A stretch of DNA of 64,000 nt, from the NCBI RefSeq assembly GCF_030272615.1, contig NC_081411.1, forward strand, positions 45,521,517-45,585,516, written 5' to 3'. The translations under genes and the position numbers were made by a program. This document shows positions 21,331 through 32,605 of the stretch, one piece after another. Position 1 is the stretch's first letter; each line of letters starts with the position of its first letter. This stretch comes from Cryptomeria japonica. Lineage: Eukaryota; Streptophyta; Pinopsida; Cupressales; Cupressaceae. Below the pieces are notes generated by a model. It ran no database searches. It was not told the DNA's origin and saw nothing but the letters and a program-made list of their open reading frames with translations.

Positions 21331-22940
21331 TCCTCTGCTACTTACCTGCCTGCCCTCAATGTTGTCTCAGCCTCCATGTAGCATTGAATAGCCCAATCTC
21401 TCTCTCGCTCAGTTTCCCTCAGCTATATCCTAAGCATAGCCCCATCCCTCTCTAAGTCATGAATCTCATCTGCCTATCCCTAGTAGATCTCTCGTAAGGA
21501 TAATAGCTCATCCTCCTCCTCTCCTCCCTCCTCCCCCTATCCCTGTTGCTGCTCCTATGGCTATCCCTATCCTTGTCCCTATCCCTATCAGGGAACCTGT
21601 GTTCTTGGCACCTGTAAAGGCAATCCACCTCTACCCCTGACTACATGAGCCTTCCTCTCCTATCCTCCATCTCTCCTCTGAGCCACTCTCCTCTCTGCTA
21701 GTCCACCTCACGTCCATCATCTACCTCTGCCTCCACCATCCCCACTATCATCTCCATCCTCTCCACCGCCACCCTCTATCGGCTCCTCTGGATCTGTCAA
21801 CCATGGAAATGAATGCTCTGCCTAATATGCACTATACTTCGCATCCATCCCTACATCCTCCACATCTGCCCAAATATCCCAAGGAATGGGAACCATCTCC
21901 AGCATCTATGTCACCGACTGATCATAAGACAATAGCGGACCTAAATGAGCCCGATCCCTCACTGTCTGCACATACATCCCTTACCCCTGTGGCATTTGTT
22001 ATATACTATTGAACTGCTTTCATACTCTTTCAATCAACTGCCACTCAATAACATATGGTATCCGCCCAATCAAATACCTACTCCTGAACAAATATGAAAG
22101 CTCGACTGCATCATCCTCCCACTCCTCACAATCTTGATAAGGCCTCCATACTACATTGTCTACCTCATCGATCACTTAGCGCCAATACTCCAGCCTCCCA
22201 ATCCATGGCTGAGAAGTAATCATATCATACAGATGCACTTAACAGTGCCCATGTCCCCTGCATCTAAAGTGTATCAGTCGTGTAACGGAAAGATGCTCAT
22301 ATGCCCATACCTGCAATAATGTCACTCTGCATCCCAATCCTACTAATCCATGATACACAAACTGATGTAGATCATAATACAAGTGTGCCAACAGACACAA
22401 ACCCCATGAGAACCTAGTGTGCTTTTTCTCCAATATCTCTAATGTCCTCCCCCACCCCACAACCAACCCTCATGTCACCCTATCCGAATAGTGGAACCCA
22501 CTGATCACTCTTGCCAGCACTAGATGTAGTGACAATCCTATCATTGTCATGGTATCCCAAGCCACATGTCTTGCCCTCATCTCCAGTCCTAGATCCTGAA
22601 ACACTTGTCTTAGTGCATCCCTATCTCCCTCTCGATCATAAGGAACAAACTCCCCAACAATTGGTATCCTTAGTATTCTGAATACATCCTCCAAGGTGAT
22701 TGTCATCTCACCCATCAACAAATGAAACATGCATGTCTTTGAGTGCCATCTCTCAGCTAATGTAGTCAGCAATCCCATATTCACTCGAAACTCAAGAATA
22801 TACATAATGTATCGCAAGTTGATGGCTTCCACTGCCACTCTATCCTCAAATGTCAGCTCTACTCATAATCCCTTAGTCGAAGGGTATCTCTCATGTGACT
22901 CTAGCATAGATATGTCCTCCTGCAGTCAAGCAAGTCAACT
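21310..22940 (-). pseudogene. Plant mobile domain (PMD/MAIN-like) protein, captured
   Basis: Read on the - strand. The frame 22838-22470 has the PMD core: MGLLTTLAERWHSKTCMFH, MGEMTITLEDVFRILRIPI, VGEFVPYDREG. Next frame (to 22239): GLCLLAHLYYDLHQFVYHG, LLQVWAYEHLSVTR. Then, in pieces to about 21990, VVWRPYQDCEEWED and RSRYLIGRIPYVIEW, matching the later part of the domain. About 21330-21500 is charged and helix-like (EIHDLERDGAML, RETERERDWAIQCYMEAE). PMD proteins are plant proteins of DNA/transposon silencing (MAIN) and are also carried by transposons. At least two frameshifts and several stops are present. The gene opposes the LTR direction. Confidence 0.82.
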
Positions 22941-22944
22941 GTCA

Positions 22945-23430
22945 ATCCTAGTGGTACTCCCTATTCATCACAAAGTGCTACTTTTTTATCCTAGTTCTTA
23001 TATCTATCATATGGAACTCTATCCTAGTAGTGCTCCCTGTTCATCACAAAGCACTACTTTTATCTTATCTTTTAGGGCACCTAATTGAGTGTATCCTCTT
23101 GAGAAGCTTATCCACTTGATAATGTATGTTCTATCACAGAATTATCAATTTTAGCCTAATCTAATTGACAACGTATGTTCTATCACGAAATTATCTATTT
23201 TTATGGTACTCGCTATTCATCACAAAGTGCCTCGCTCTATCCTACCCTAGGGACTTTGCTTGAGTGTATCCTCTTGAGTAGTTTCCTAATTCACAATGTA
23301 TGTTCTATCACAGAATTCTCAATCCCAACCCTATCTGTTATCCTAGTCTTCCCTAGAGGACCTGCTTGAGTGTATCCTCTCAGAAGCTTATCTAATCAAC
23401 AACATATGTTTATCAGAGAACTATTGATTC
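22945..23430. repeat. Diverged ~170-bp tandem repeats in E3
   Basis: Three copies (starts near 22950, 23025, 23197) of a unit with 'ctattcatcacaaagtgc', 'gcttgagtgtatcctcttga' and 'aacgtatgttctatcacaga'. Extra partial units add these parts alone (around 23160 and 23290). Tandem repeats near the 3' end are common in Tat-lineage gypsy elements. Confidence 0.6.
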
Positions 23431-23434
23431 GACC

Positions 23435-23700
23435 TTGAAGACATAAACACTCTTTTACGACACAAACACGCTTACATACTTTATAGGCATTTCTGCATTT
23501 CACAGACGTGCTTGCAACATACAAACGTGCCTCTGTTCTGCACAGATGTGCCTGCGTTGCATAGATGCCCCTGTATTTCACAAACTCATGTGCATTTGAC
23601 ATAGACGCTTTTAGAACCATAGACGTGGTTACATTTTATGCAGATGTGCCTAACACCAATGCAGATGCATCTTTCCATCTTTTGACCCGCTTGACATTTT
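23435..23700. repeat. Short ~20-26 bp degenerate repeats in E3
   Basis: About ten loose copies of a motif like 'tgcatttcacagacgtgcctgc' follow each other. The rest up to 24189 has no recognised feature. Confidence 0.55.
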
Positions 23701-24189
23701 TTGCGACATACCTAATGTGCATTTATTGACCTACCTAACATGAATTTATGACAACAATTAATGCAACAAGGTACAAGAAGGTTTTGTGGTATTCACTGGC
23801 TCTCCTGCATCTCCTGGCCTCTGATATCGATGAACGCGATCGAATCTATGCACCAATGCCATCGCTGTGAATTGTTGACTGCTCTGTGCTCTCCATGCAC
23901 TCTGATCTCTTAGGTGTGTGGATTAAAATGAGGATGTTTTCCCTCATAGTATATCTTATAGACTACCCTAGCTCTAGTCTCCTGAGTCAATCTTCTTTAT
24001 CACGTGACTTTGTCACTTTATCCTATCTTGTTAGTCGTTTCTAGCGTTTCTTTCTTATCGAGAGGTTGTCTATGATCATTTTAGAAATTTTTATCCAATC
24101 TCTCGAGGAAGCATATCATTCCCATCTCGGGGAAACTTTATATCAATTTATCTTATCTTCTTTGAAACAACGCGACAAGCTACATTGTC

Positions 24190-24205
24190 TCAAAGAGGGG
24201 CAAAA
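24190..24205 (+). other. E3 polypurine tract
   Basis: CAAAGAGGGGCAAAA directly before the TG of the right LTR. Confidence 0.8.
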
Positions 24206-24961
24206 TGTAGACACCTAAAATTGTCCTGTCTAATTAAATAATTTTTTTTATTTATTTAATTATTTAAGCCTAGTTCTTCTATTAATTAAATAAATCTTTA
24301 TTTATTTAATTAATTCATTAATCCTCTTCTAAGTCTTATTTCTCATTTAAATAAATACTTTTATTTATTTAAATTGTCCTATTTCTAAATTAAATAAATA
24401 TTTAATTGATCTCACTTCCTCTATTAATTAAATAAATCTTTAGTTATTTAATTAATTCATTATCCTTTTCTACCCATGACACATGTCATTCATCTCTTAA
24501 TTCCTACACTACCTACCCTCTCATTATTTTCTTATTTCTTCTACCTACCCTCTAATCCTAGTCGACCATCTATCTTTTACGCCTCTTAATCTTATCCCTC
24601 CATTTCTTACAGTGTCTTCTATATAAGGAGATACTTCCTTCATTATCAACCCTCAACTACGCTTTCAAACTTTCATATGCAATCAAGCCTACTTGCAACC
24701 ACAATTCCATTCTTTGTTGAGCTCTTGTGCACACATAAAATTTGAGAGAAAATATACCAAGCAAGATCAATGGAGATAGGAAGAATGGAGATTCAAACCC
24801 TAGTGAACATGTGATGGTATAAATTTTGTGATTTTTTTTATTTGCATTGTCTTAGGTAATCTTCATATGTTATGGTGGATCTTTGTTGTTCTTAGGCTAG
24901 GGTTTCGTGGTTGAATTCATTTAGTCTTTCAATATTGGTGTTTCCATTTTTACCATAAACA
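24206..24961 (+). repeat. E3 3' LTR
   Basis: Starts TGTAGACACC, ends TACCATAAACA, same palindrome chain and TATA box as the 5' LTR. Confidence 0.92.
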
Positions 24962-25367
24962 AGATGTATTAATACCACCAATATGTTTCTTAGGGACTAA
25001 TCACATTAAAGAGGGGTGACCCTAATAGATCTAGCATAAAATCATCAAGGATAGGGCTAAGAATTCTTATTAGATTCACAGGATCAGAAATTCATACCCT
25101 CTTTTTAGTTGAATTTTTGAAATTCTGAAATTAGGGCAAATGTGTTAAAATTCAGGTAAAAATGCATGAACTCTGAGCTACGATTTCTAAACGGAGATAC
25201 GAACCTGGATCTAAGTAATATATGAGTAGTCAGTTCTATTCCCATAAGGTTGTCCTAAAATGTTGGAGCCAGAACACCCGTTGCTTTGGTCCTCTACACT
25301 TTTCAACATCCAAAGCGGAACCTGTTTGTGTTTGTGAATAATGTCAATCCTAGGAATCACAACTTTG
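24962..25367 (-). repeat. M1 LTR-B, piece 2
   Basis: Begins with the second AGATG copy. 'taccaccaatatgtttctta' and 'gacc...tagatcta' match LTR-A at 19312-19370, and 'aatgtcaatcct...caactttgt' matches about 19679-19708. It ends in CTTTG, the target site of E4. Confidence 0.72.
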
Positions 25368-26512
25368 TGTTGGCATTTTGATGATGTTTGTACATAGTTG
25401 TGATTGTCATTCATGGACACACACTTATTTTTTGTATGAGTTATTGTCAACCGGTAGTATGTGATGTATTGTTCAAACTAGTATTATATGCCAATGTATG
25501 CATAGTCTTTGTTTGTAGAAGACTATCGGTGTTTGCAAAAGGAGATTACTAGTCAAAGCATGACTGAGGAACTCAAGTGGTACAGGGACTTCAAGCGGTA
25601 CAAGGACCCCAAGTGGCAGACAATCTTTTTTAGATCGAAATACTATGTTCAAGTTTACCATTTTTTGTTTGTAAACCGGTAATTGGTATACTTTGTTTTG
25701 TTAGCCGACAAACTTGTAAAGTGTGATGAGTTATCATCTACTGACATTGGTGTACTGATTCTATGGTGTGTTATAAATTGTGTCTAGATGCACTGTACCT
25801 AGGAAATTCTAGTATAATCTCATTGGACCGACATGAAATCAGATTCCTATATGAGGACATCATGTCTATGGTTTTGAGTGTGTTGTGTTTGAAGATTAGG
25901 TTTCTACAAAAGTATCTTGTGATAAAGATTGAATGTGTGAAGGACAGAAGACTGAAGTAATGCTGTAATGCATTAACAGAGAGCAATCAAGGATCTAACT
26001 AAGCATTTTGTGCTACTTTATAGATCACTTACTTGTTGATTACTAATCTCTTCGACAAGTCAGAAAGCCTTAATCGAGTAGGCTCAGTTAAGCTTGTTCT
26101 AAATTCTCTAACAAGGTGGTTCAGAGTTGTGGATCTGAAATCCTTTAACAGGGTAGTCATTAATAGGACTTATCTCCTAACAAAGATCAAGATTCCTAAC
26201 ATGATCTGTTCTGGTGAAGAAAATTGTAGGGCCTTAACCGGTCTGACCTTAACTAGTTTGGTTGCTATTCTATAGATAGTAGACTTGTGAGTTTTACTCA
26301 CCATGTTTTTTCCCATTAGGGTTTCCACATCAAAATATCTCGTGTTATGGTGATTGTGTTATTGTGGGTGAATTCTTTATTTGTTATTTGGCTTGTTGAC
26401 ATATTAACTAGTTTGTTATTGAAAGGGATATACTGGTCTATAGTAAAATTGCTTAAGTGCTTGATAAGGTTATTGGGTATAATAATTCACCCCCCACTCT
26501 TAGTATTCATCA
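25368..26512 (+). repeat. E4 5' LTR
   Basis: TGTTGGCATTTTGATGATG ... TTCACCCCCCACTCTTAGTATTCATCA. The C-run plus CTCTTAG near the end is also in E7 and, as CTCTCAATG, in E6. Confidence 0.88.
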
Positions 26513-26516
26513 ATGA

Positions 26517-26530
26517 TTGGTATCAAATGC
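26517..26530 (+). other. E4 primer-binding site (tRNA-iMet type)
   Basis: TTGGTATCAAATGC, four bases after the LTR. TGGTATCA matches the iMet primer site. Confidence 0.75.
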
Positions 26531-26566
26531 CAACCTTTCTTTAAGTCTAACCGCTTCAAAGGAGAT

Positions 26567-27794
26567 ATGGGGGAATATAGCATGAGGGAACTCACTCACC
26601 ATCTGGCTGAATCTGATAGAGCCTATGATGAACTTAAGGTCAAGTATAAATCCTCTTTATCAAAAAGAAGAGAACTTGCTAAGCAAATGCTGGAAATTAC
26701 TGAAAACAGCTCTTTTGATGAAGTAGACATGGATGCCCTAGTCGAAGAAGTTGAGAAACTGAATGAGTCCAAAAATAACCTGAGGAAGGAGCTACAAGGA
26801 CTGACTATGAGGATGAGTCAGGAATTGGAAAACCAAAGAAAAGTTGAGGATCTAGTGAAGGACAAAGAGCACGAGATCTTTAAGTTGAATCAAGAAATTG
26901 ATACCATTATTGCTTATCTACAATAAGGTGAGGAAGAGAAAGAAGAAATGCAAGCAAAATTCAGTGCAACCATCTCTTAGAATGAAACCCTAACGAAGAC
27001 CAATGAAGATCTTTTCAAAGAACTTGCTGAGATGAAGGAGATACTTGCAAAGTTCAACCTGAGCTCTACAAAACTAGACCAACAACTGGAATCAATGAAT
27101 CCATCAAGGAATACCAATGGACTTGGTTTCTCTGCACATGAGAAAGGTGAATCCTCTGGAACCAAGATTGATGCACCAAAAGAGCAACTAGTACCTGAGA
27201 ACAATGGCAAAAGCAAAGGTATGTCAAAGTTCAAACCTATATACTTTAATTGTCATAAGGAAGGACATACTGCCAATGTATGTAGGAGAAAGACATAATA
27301 ATTTCCCTTACATGCAAAACAATGTGTATGACCACAAGGCTAGAACTGGTAGATTTAATGGTCATTGTTATGCTTACAACAAGTTTGGGCATAGATCTTT
27401 TGAGTGCAGATCGGTTATGAACAACCCTGGAGTTTATACATCGAGATCAAAAGGAGTTGTCCAAGAACCTCTTATGAACCAAAACCCAGACCGGTATAGA
27501 ACCTATGACCAATGGTCAAATGCTTATGGAGCGACAAACAGTTGGTGTGAAAACTGTGTGATCTATCATGGTAGTGGTCACACTGCTGCAACATGTAGGA
27601 GAAAGAATGGAAAGGTGAACACTAGACCATGGAGAGCACCTAGTATGGTATGCTATCATTGTCAAAAACCAGGACATCTTGCCAGAGAATGCAGACTGAG
27701 ACAGAATCCATCGAAAGACAAACCGGTTGACCCAAAAGGCAAAGGAAAGATCAATGTTGAAACTGTTCAAGAAGATATGAATAAAACTTGGTAA
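26567..27794 (+). pseudogene. E4 ORF1: coiled coil with zinc knuckles (gag-like)
   Basis: The ATG at 26567 opens MGEYSMRELTHHLAESDRA. The first 120 codons are a highly charged helix (RRELAKQMLEITE, EEVEKLNESKNNLRKELQG). After a TAA (about 26924) and another stop the frame 27032-27298 holds STKLDQQLESMNPSRNTNG, with the first knuckle FNCHKEGHTANVC (first Cys is Tyr). A frameshift near 27240 leads to the frame up to 27794 with CYAYNKFGHRSFEC (second Cys is Tyr), a loose CENCVIYHGSGHTAATC and a perfect CYHCQKPGHLAREC. Four knuckles plus coiled coil match ORF1 of E6. A gag-like, RNA-binding role is inferred; the helix part is not a standard gag domain. Confidence 0.8.
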
Positions 27795-27960
27795 AATAAA
27801 TCTGAAGAGAAGCCACAAGATGTACCAATTTCCTCACCCTGTGTGGAGACCCCTGAATTGGCAAATTGAGCTTTGAAAAGCTTAAGGGGGAACATATCGG
27901 TAACAATGTTTTGGACCCCTAGAGTATATTAGTAAAGTGCTTTTATTAGTATTGGTTACC

Positions 27961-29203
27961 TGTAAAGCGGAAAAATCAAACCCTAGTCATTCTCCCCTCC
28001 CCAACTCCGAGGAGAGAGAAGGGAGAGTCACTAGGGTTGATGGTTTTCACTTAAGAGGGACTTTACATTCAAAAGAGGGGTTGAAACCCACAAGATCCAA
28101 TCCCACGCAATGCAAGATTGGATTCTATATGAGTTTCAAGGGTTGTGATAGCAAGGATACCCTCTTTTGTACAGAATGTAGATAGAAAGATTGAACTAGG
28201 AATGCATGCAAAGTAGGAAAGATTCACTTATAAACAGAGATAGGAATATGATATGAAGCTACGGACCTGGAATTAGCAGTAAAATAGCAAAACGGCGCTG
28301 TTCTGCAAATTTGAGTGAAAGTTGACGGGACGATGGCGCCCAGCGTGCACACGGTCCTCCGAAAAATCCGCGAAACGAAGGGGGATCTGTTCGTCTCTGC
28401 ACAAGGATTCCAGATCTTCAATTTCAGCCGCGTACCTGCAACCTACACACAGAAAAGCGAAGACGATTGGGGGGTTAGGGATTAGGGGTTTGCCCTTAGG
28501 TCAAACCCCAGTTTTGGAATTAACCAAGAAATGAGAAATGCTGTAAATGTAATGTAAAACAAGTACTAATACCTTGTTGTAAGGATGTTTGTATCCTTAT
28601 ATGCGAAGGTATAGATGTTGTTGTTTGTTGTATGTTGTATGTTGTAGCATGTAATAAGTGATCTCCTCTTCAATGGTTGAATCCTTGTCTTGAATGCAAC
28701 ACTTAGCCTTGAATGGAGACTTAGAATGATCAATTGCTTGAAGGAATGCTTGAATACTTGAATGCTTGAATGTCGTTTCCACGTCTTGTACACATATGTC
28801 CTTTCTCTTTTTTCGACCTCCAAAATGGGAGAGGAAAAGTAGTTTTTATACTTGCCAATTAGGGTTAAAAGACTGATTTTCTCGACCTTAGGCCGACCAG
28901 GAAATGTTATTTTCCAATTTGCAAACAAAAAGGCCCGAAGTCCCATAGGAGACCGAGCCCAAAATAGGGCCAGGGACTAGGGCGCTGGGCGCCCTGGTCT
29001 TGAAGGACCAAGGTGCTAGGTGCTCTGGTCCCACCTCCCAGGACAACGGGGTGCAAGGAGGATCAGGCCAGGGTGCTGGAAAAATGCAGTTTTTGGTGTC
29101 ATGAGCAAGTTTCGGGGTCTCCATTTAGGTTCAGTGTTGTGTCGCCATCGTGAAGACCCAAATGCGGTTGAAATTGCAAGTGTCGCCATTTTATGATGCT
29201 ACA
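27961..29203 (-). repeat. E5 3' LTR
   Basis: Plus view TGTAAAGCGGAAAAATC ... TTTTATGATGCTACA. As the element points left, this is its 3' LTR. Short open frames in it recur in the other LTR because the sequence is duplicated; they are not genes. Confidence 0.93.
28843..28850 (-). promoter_or_regulatory. TATA box candidate, E5 3' LTR
   Basis: TATAAAAA on the - strand (plus TTTTTATA), 354 bp inside the LTR. The same site in the 5' LTR, 35455-35462, would start the element RNA. Confidence 0.55.
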
Positions 29204-29218
29204 TTTAGCCCCCACTTT
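29204..29218 (-). other. E5 polypurine tract
   Basis: Read on the - strand: AAAGTGGGGGCTAAA followed by TGTAGC of the LTR. Confidence 0.8.
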
Positions 29219-29941
29219 AGCGGGAGTATAAGCGTACGTTCATACTTCCGGTAAAGTACAAGAAAACAACATTGAAAAACTTTCACCACGTCAAGGAGGC
29301 AAGATACACCAAGCCCCCAGTGGAATAAGGATCTTACGACTTCGATTGACAAAGTAAAAGGGAAGATCACGAGGGAGAACCATGACTTTCAGTAGTAAGG
29401 TTCCCTCACTATGAGTCATGCAAGAAAGATATAAAAATTTTTCAAGGCAAGGCTAAATATGTCAAGAAATTTTCAAGTATCTTGAAAAGATATGAACGGG
29501 ATGTATGCCCCCCTACGTTAAAGCGATCGCACACGCCTCGTCCGGGGTGATTGCTTTAAGGTAGTGATACATATAAGAAATGAGAAGGAGCACGTTATCA
29601 CAAGGATTTAGCCCCCAAGTGTGAGATAAGCCCAAGGATAATAGACACAAAACACAAAGCACAAGGTGACTTCGCTTTCCTTGGGGTCAGTATGTCGTAT
29701 GATAATTCATGTATATCATATGTATGTATGCATAATTGTTCTTCATTCCCCCATCAAGGAAGGTCACCTAGAAGAAGGGAACACATGTGTCTTTTGAGTC
29801 AACATGAGAGAGATCGAGAGATCTCAATGCTTTGCATCGTCCTCAAGTAGACAACACTAAGGACAACAAATAGAAGAATGAGAGTAACATATAGAAGAAG
29901 TAACAAAAGAGAGGAGGAGAGAATCTGCTATGCTAATGAAA
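29219..29941 (-). other. E5 3' untranslated region
   Basis: About 720 bp between the last stop of the gag frame and the polypurine tract. No RT, integrase or other domain on either strand. Confidence 0.6.
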
Positions 29942-30433
29942 CTAGTGTAGCACGTCATCTACCCCCCGATCTTGCTGATCAATGTTTCGGGAAGGTAGGG
30001 AACACGCTAGAGGAGGAACATCCAACACAGCAGATGGAGCTATCACAAGATCCAAACAAGGGCTATGTTCATATCCCAAGCCGTGGTGTTCTTGTCTGGG
30101 AGCTAGGATAAGTGCTTTAGAAAATGCGTTAGATAAATGGTTATCAACATCAACATATTCATATTCACTATTAGAATGAACAGGAGTAACATTTGCATCA
30201 TGAATAACATTTTCATCTATATCATCATCAAGATTTATAAAAATAGGATCTTTAACTCGCACGGGATCAAGACCATCATGCATCTTATGTTTAGGAGATT
30301 TCGGCTCAATCGTCGGCTGAGGAGAAAATGGAATAATGCTTGTTGAAGGTGTTTTTGGGGATTGCAAAGTTTGAGAAGCAGCTACCTGAGCTCTAAGACG
30401 ATGCTTTCGTCGGCGTTCACATGCAGAATGATT
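29942..30433 (-). pseudogene. C-terminal extension of E5 gag frame beyond one TGA
   Basis: Same reading frame as the long gag ORF and open for about 163 codons after its TGA (30434-30436). It starts NHSACERRRKHRLRAQ and continues with Pro-rich (SPKTPSTSIIPFSPQP) and acidic parts (FINLDDDIDENV). A single CGA to TGA change at a CpG would explain the stop. Programmed readthrough is possible but unsupported. Confidence 0.65.
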
Positions 30434-32605
30434 TCATCTAGTCTTAGTAGGAAGTTGAGAAGATTGAGGAGGAGGAATGTTCTCATCCTTATCACTTGGG
30501 TGTTTAGGTTGTGGTCTCTTAGGTTGAACAATAGGAGAAGAGGAAGGTCTCTTCTCTCCATAAGAGGAAGGAGGAGGAACTGCTCCATATAAAGGAGGAA
30601 TATTTGGTTTAGGAAGGAGACCAAGTCCATCATGATGAGGAGGTATAGGTCTACTCTTAGGAAGTTTATTAGATATAGGCATAGTCACATCCATAGGAAT
30701 GGGTTGGGAATCTTCTTGAGGAAAGACATTAGTTTTATCTTTCAATGGAAGAACTTCCTTCTCAAGAATGATAGGAATGTCAAGTTTGGGTGTTCTAGGT
30801 TCACTTAGAGATAGGATCATATCTTTTTTCCACTTTTGATAAGATTTGAAAAGATGATCACTTCGCAGAGGAAGAGATTGGAATTGTTTAGGCCAAAAAT
30901 AATCAATAGAAACGCTAGAGGTTCTTTCAGCTAGTTTAAAGAGACTATGATTGACAGTAACAACTTCACCATTATGGGGAAATTTCAAACACTTGTGAAT
31001 AGGAGAAGCAATAGCTTTCATGGAAGATAGCCAAGGATAGCCAAGCTTCACACGAAATTGTTCGGAAGATGGAATAATAGCAAAGTTCACATCAAGGGAT
31101 TTGTTACGGACCTCAATAGGTAATGTAATAGAACCAATTGCAGGAGAAGAAAATGCATCAAATAATTTCACAATCACATTTGTTTTGTCATAGATCACTT
31201 GATTCAATTGCAAAGTAAAAAGAATTTTTTTAGTAATGACATTAACCATACAAGAAGGATCAATAAGCACTCCACGGCAAGGTGTGTTCTTTAATTTTGC
31301 AACTATATATAAAGGACCATCAGGTGCCCTGATAGTTTCACTGGAATCAAATGTGATGGAAGGTTCTTTAGGGATTTTCTGTTGCTCCACAAAATTAATC
31401 ACATTCGGAGTCATAGACACGAGATCATCAGGTGAGATAGAGGAATCAGTAGTATCAATCGCATTAGAGGTATGAGAAGGCAATGGATCAGTAAAAATAT
31501 GAAGATTTTGGTTAGGAAGAGCTACAGATTTGTTGCCTTTATCATTCACACCAGAAATAGAGATAGTATTATTATCAATCAAATCTTGAATTTTCCCCTT
31601 TAAAGCAAAACATTTTTCAGTATCATGCCCAGGTTGACAATGAAATTGACAAAAAGATTTGTTATCAAAATAGGGTGAATTAATCTTTGCAGGATCAATT
31701 TTCCTTATAGGAGGAAGAGTAAGCACATTTTGTTCCAATAACTCATTCATAATACTATGCAATGATTCATTCAAAGGAGTAGACTTTCTTTCTTTCTTGA
31801 AAAACTTAGAAATAGGAGACACACCTGATGCTGTATTCACATTGTTGTTGATGATGTTTTCATTGAATTTAATGGACTCTCTGTTCGATTTAAACTTCCC
31901 AAATGGTTGTTGACTACTATCACCCTTATCACTCGGAGCCATAGGATGTGATTGTTCCATTTGACTCATAGTCAGTTGATAATTGTGAAGAGTTGCGCAC
32001 AACTGTTGGAAAGAAGTAAACTCAGAAAACAGGAGTTTTTCTCTAATGTCTTTTTGTAAATTAGAAATAAAGATTCTTTGAATATCATTGTCAGGCACTG
32101 GAAAAGAAATTTGAGCATACAAATGCTTATATCTACCAATGAAATCAGTCACTTTTTCTTTAACACCTTGTTTACAATGCATTAAATCAATCAAAGTAAC
32201 TTTAGGACTTATATTGTTTTGAAATTGTTGAATGAAAGCATTTGCAAGTTGTTCGAAAGAAGTAATAGAATAGGAAGGCAACGAGCAATACCATTGTAGG
32301 GCTTTGTCTCTTAATGTTTTAGTAAACAGTTTTGTAAGCAACCTTTGGTCATAAGCAAAATCAGTACATATTGTTTGAAAGGTCTTAACATGTGTTAGAG
32401 GATCACCCTTACCATTATAAAGCTCCAAATGCAGAATTTCAACATGTTTAGGGGGGATAGCTCGAACAATGTCAAGAAAAAGTGGACTCGCAACATCAAA
32501 TGTGGGCACACTAAACTTAGATTGATTCATAGAGGCAATTTGTTGCTGTAAAGAAGAGACAGTTTGTGCAAGATTGTTAATGGTCACTTCAGTCGAAGAG
32601 TTCAT
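30434..32605 (-). CDS. E5 gag with protease-like domain, 723 aa
   Basis: Open over 723 codons. Residues 1-30: short helix (TVSSLQQQIASMNQ). About 55-215: Retrotrans_gag domain (GKGDPLTHVKTFQTICTDF, ALQWYCSLPSYSITSFEQL, MHCKQGVKEKVTDFIGRY). About 319-332: zinc knuckle CQFHCQPGHDTEKC, of the Tat/Athila form. About 430-540: retropepsin-like fold (RGVLIDPSCMVNVI, VKLGYPWLSSMKAIASPIH). The active-site triad DSG reads DPS, so cleavage activity is doubtful. After 560 it is Pro-rich. Start: ATG at 32605, inside the end of the upstream ORF (17-base overlap, different frame). The open frame in an element with about 4.5% LTR divergence is notable. Confidence 0.88.
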   Translation of the reverse strand: MNSSTEVTINNLAQTVSSLQQQIASMNQSKFSVPTFDVASPLFLDIVRAIPPKHVEILHLELYNGKGDPLTHVKTFQTICTDFAYDQRLLTKLFTKTLRDKALQWYCSLPSYSITSFEQLANAFIQQFQNNISPKVTLIDLMHCKQGVKEKVTDFIGRYKHLYAQISFPVPDNDIQRIFISNLQKDIREKLLFSEFTSFQQLCATLHNYQLTMSQMEQSHPMAPSDKGDSSQQPFGKFKSNRESIKFNENIINNNVNTASGVSPISKFFKKERKSTPLNESLHSIMNELLEQNVLTLPPIRKIDPAKINSPYFDNKSFCQFHCQPGHDTEKCFALKGKIQDLIDNNTISISGVNDKGNKSVALPNQNLHIFTDPLPSHTSNAIDTTDSSISPDDLVSMTPNVINFVEQQKIPKEPSITFDSSETIRAPDGPLYIVAKLKNTPCRGVLIDPSCMVNVITKKILFTLQLNQVIYDKTNVIVKLFDAFSSPAIGSITLPIEVRNKSLDVNFAIIPSSEQFRVKLGYPWLSSMKAIASPIHKCLKFPHNGEVVTVNHSLFKLAERTSSVSIDYFWPKQFQSLPLRSDHLFKSYQKWKKDMILSLSEPRTPKLDIPIILEKEVLPLKDKTNVFPQEDSQPIPMDVTMPISNKLPKSRPIPPHHDGLGLLPKPNIPPLYGAVPPPSSYGEKRPSSSPIVQPKRPQPKHPSDKDENIPPPQSSQLPTKTR

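Larger units (their letters stand above)
20555..24961 (+). mobile_element. E3: non-autonomous LTR element carrying an antisense PMD gene
   Basis: LTRs of 753 and 756 bp begin TGTAGACACC and end ATAAACA. The flanks are a perfect 5-bp duplication AGATG (20550-20554 and 24962-24966). The polypurine tract before the right LTR fixes the + orientation. The interior of 2.9 kb has no gag, protease, RT or integrase. It holds a plant-mobile-domain gene on the opposite strand and tandem repeats. It must have moved with enzymes of another element. Confidence 0.92.

Noticed and set aside
28224-29124. Short ORFs in both E5 LTRs (repeated at 34808-35736)
   Set aside because: Present twice because the LTR is duplicated; they differ between copies, overlap on both strands and show no domain.
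30137-31475. Plus-strand ORFs of 69-79 codons opposite E5 gag
   Set aside because: Shadows of the gag frame; no domain and biased composition.
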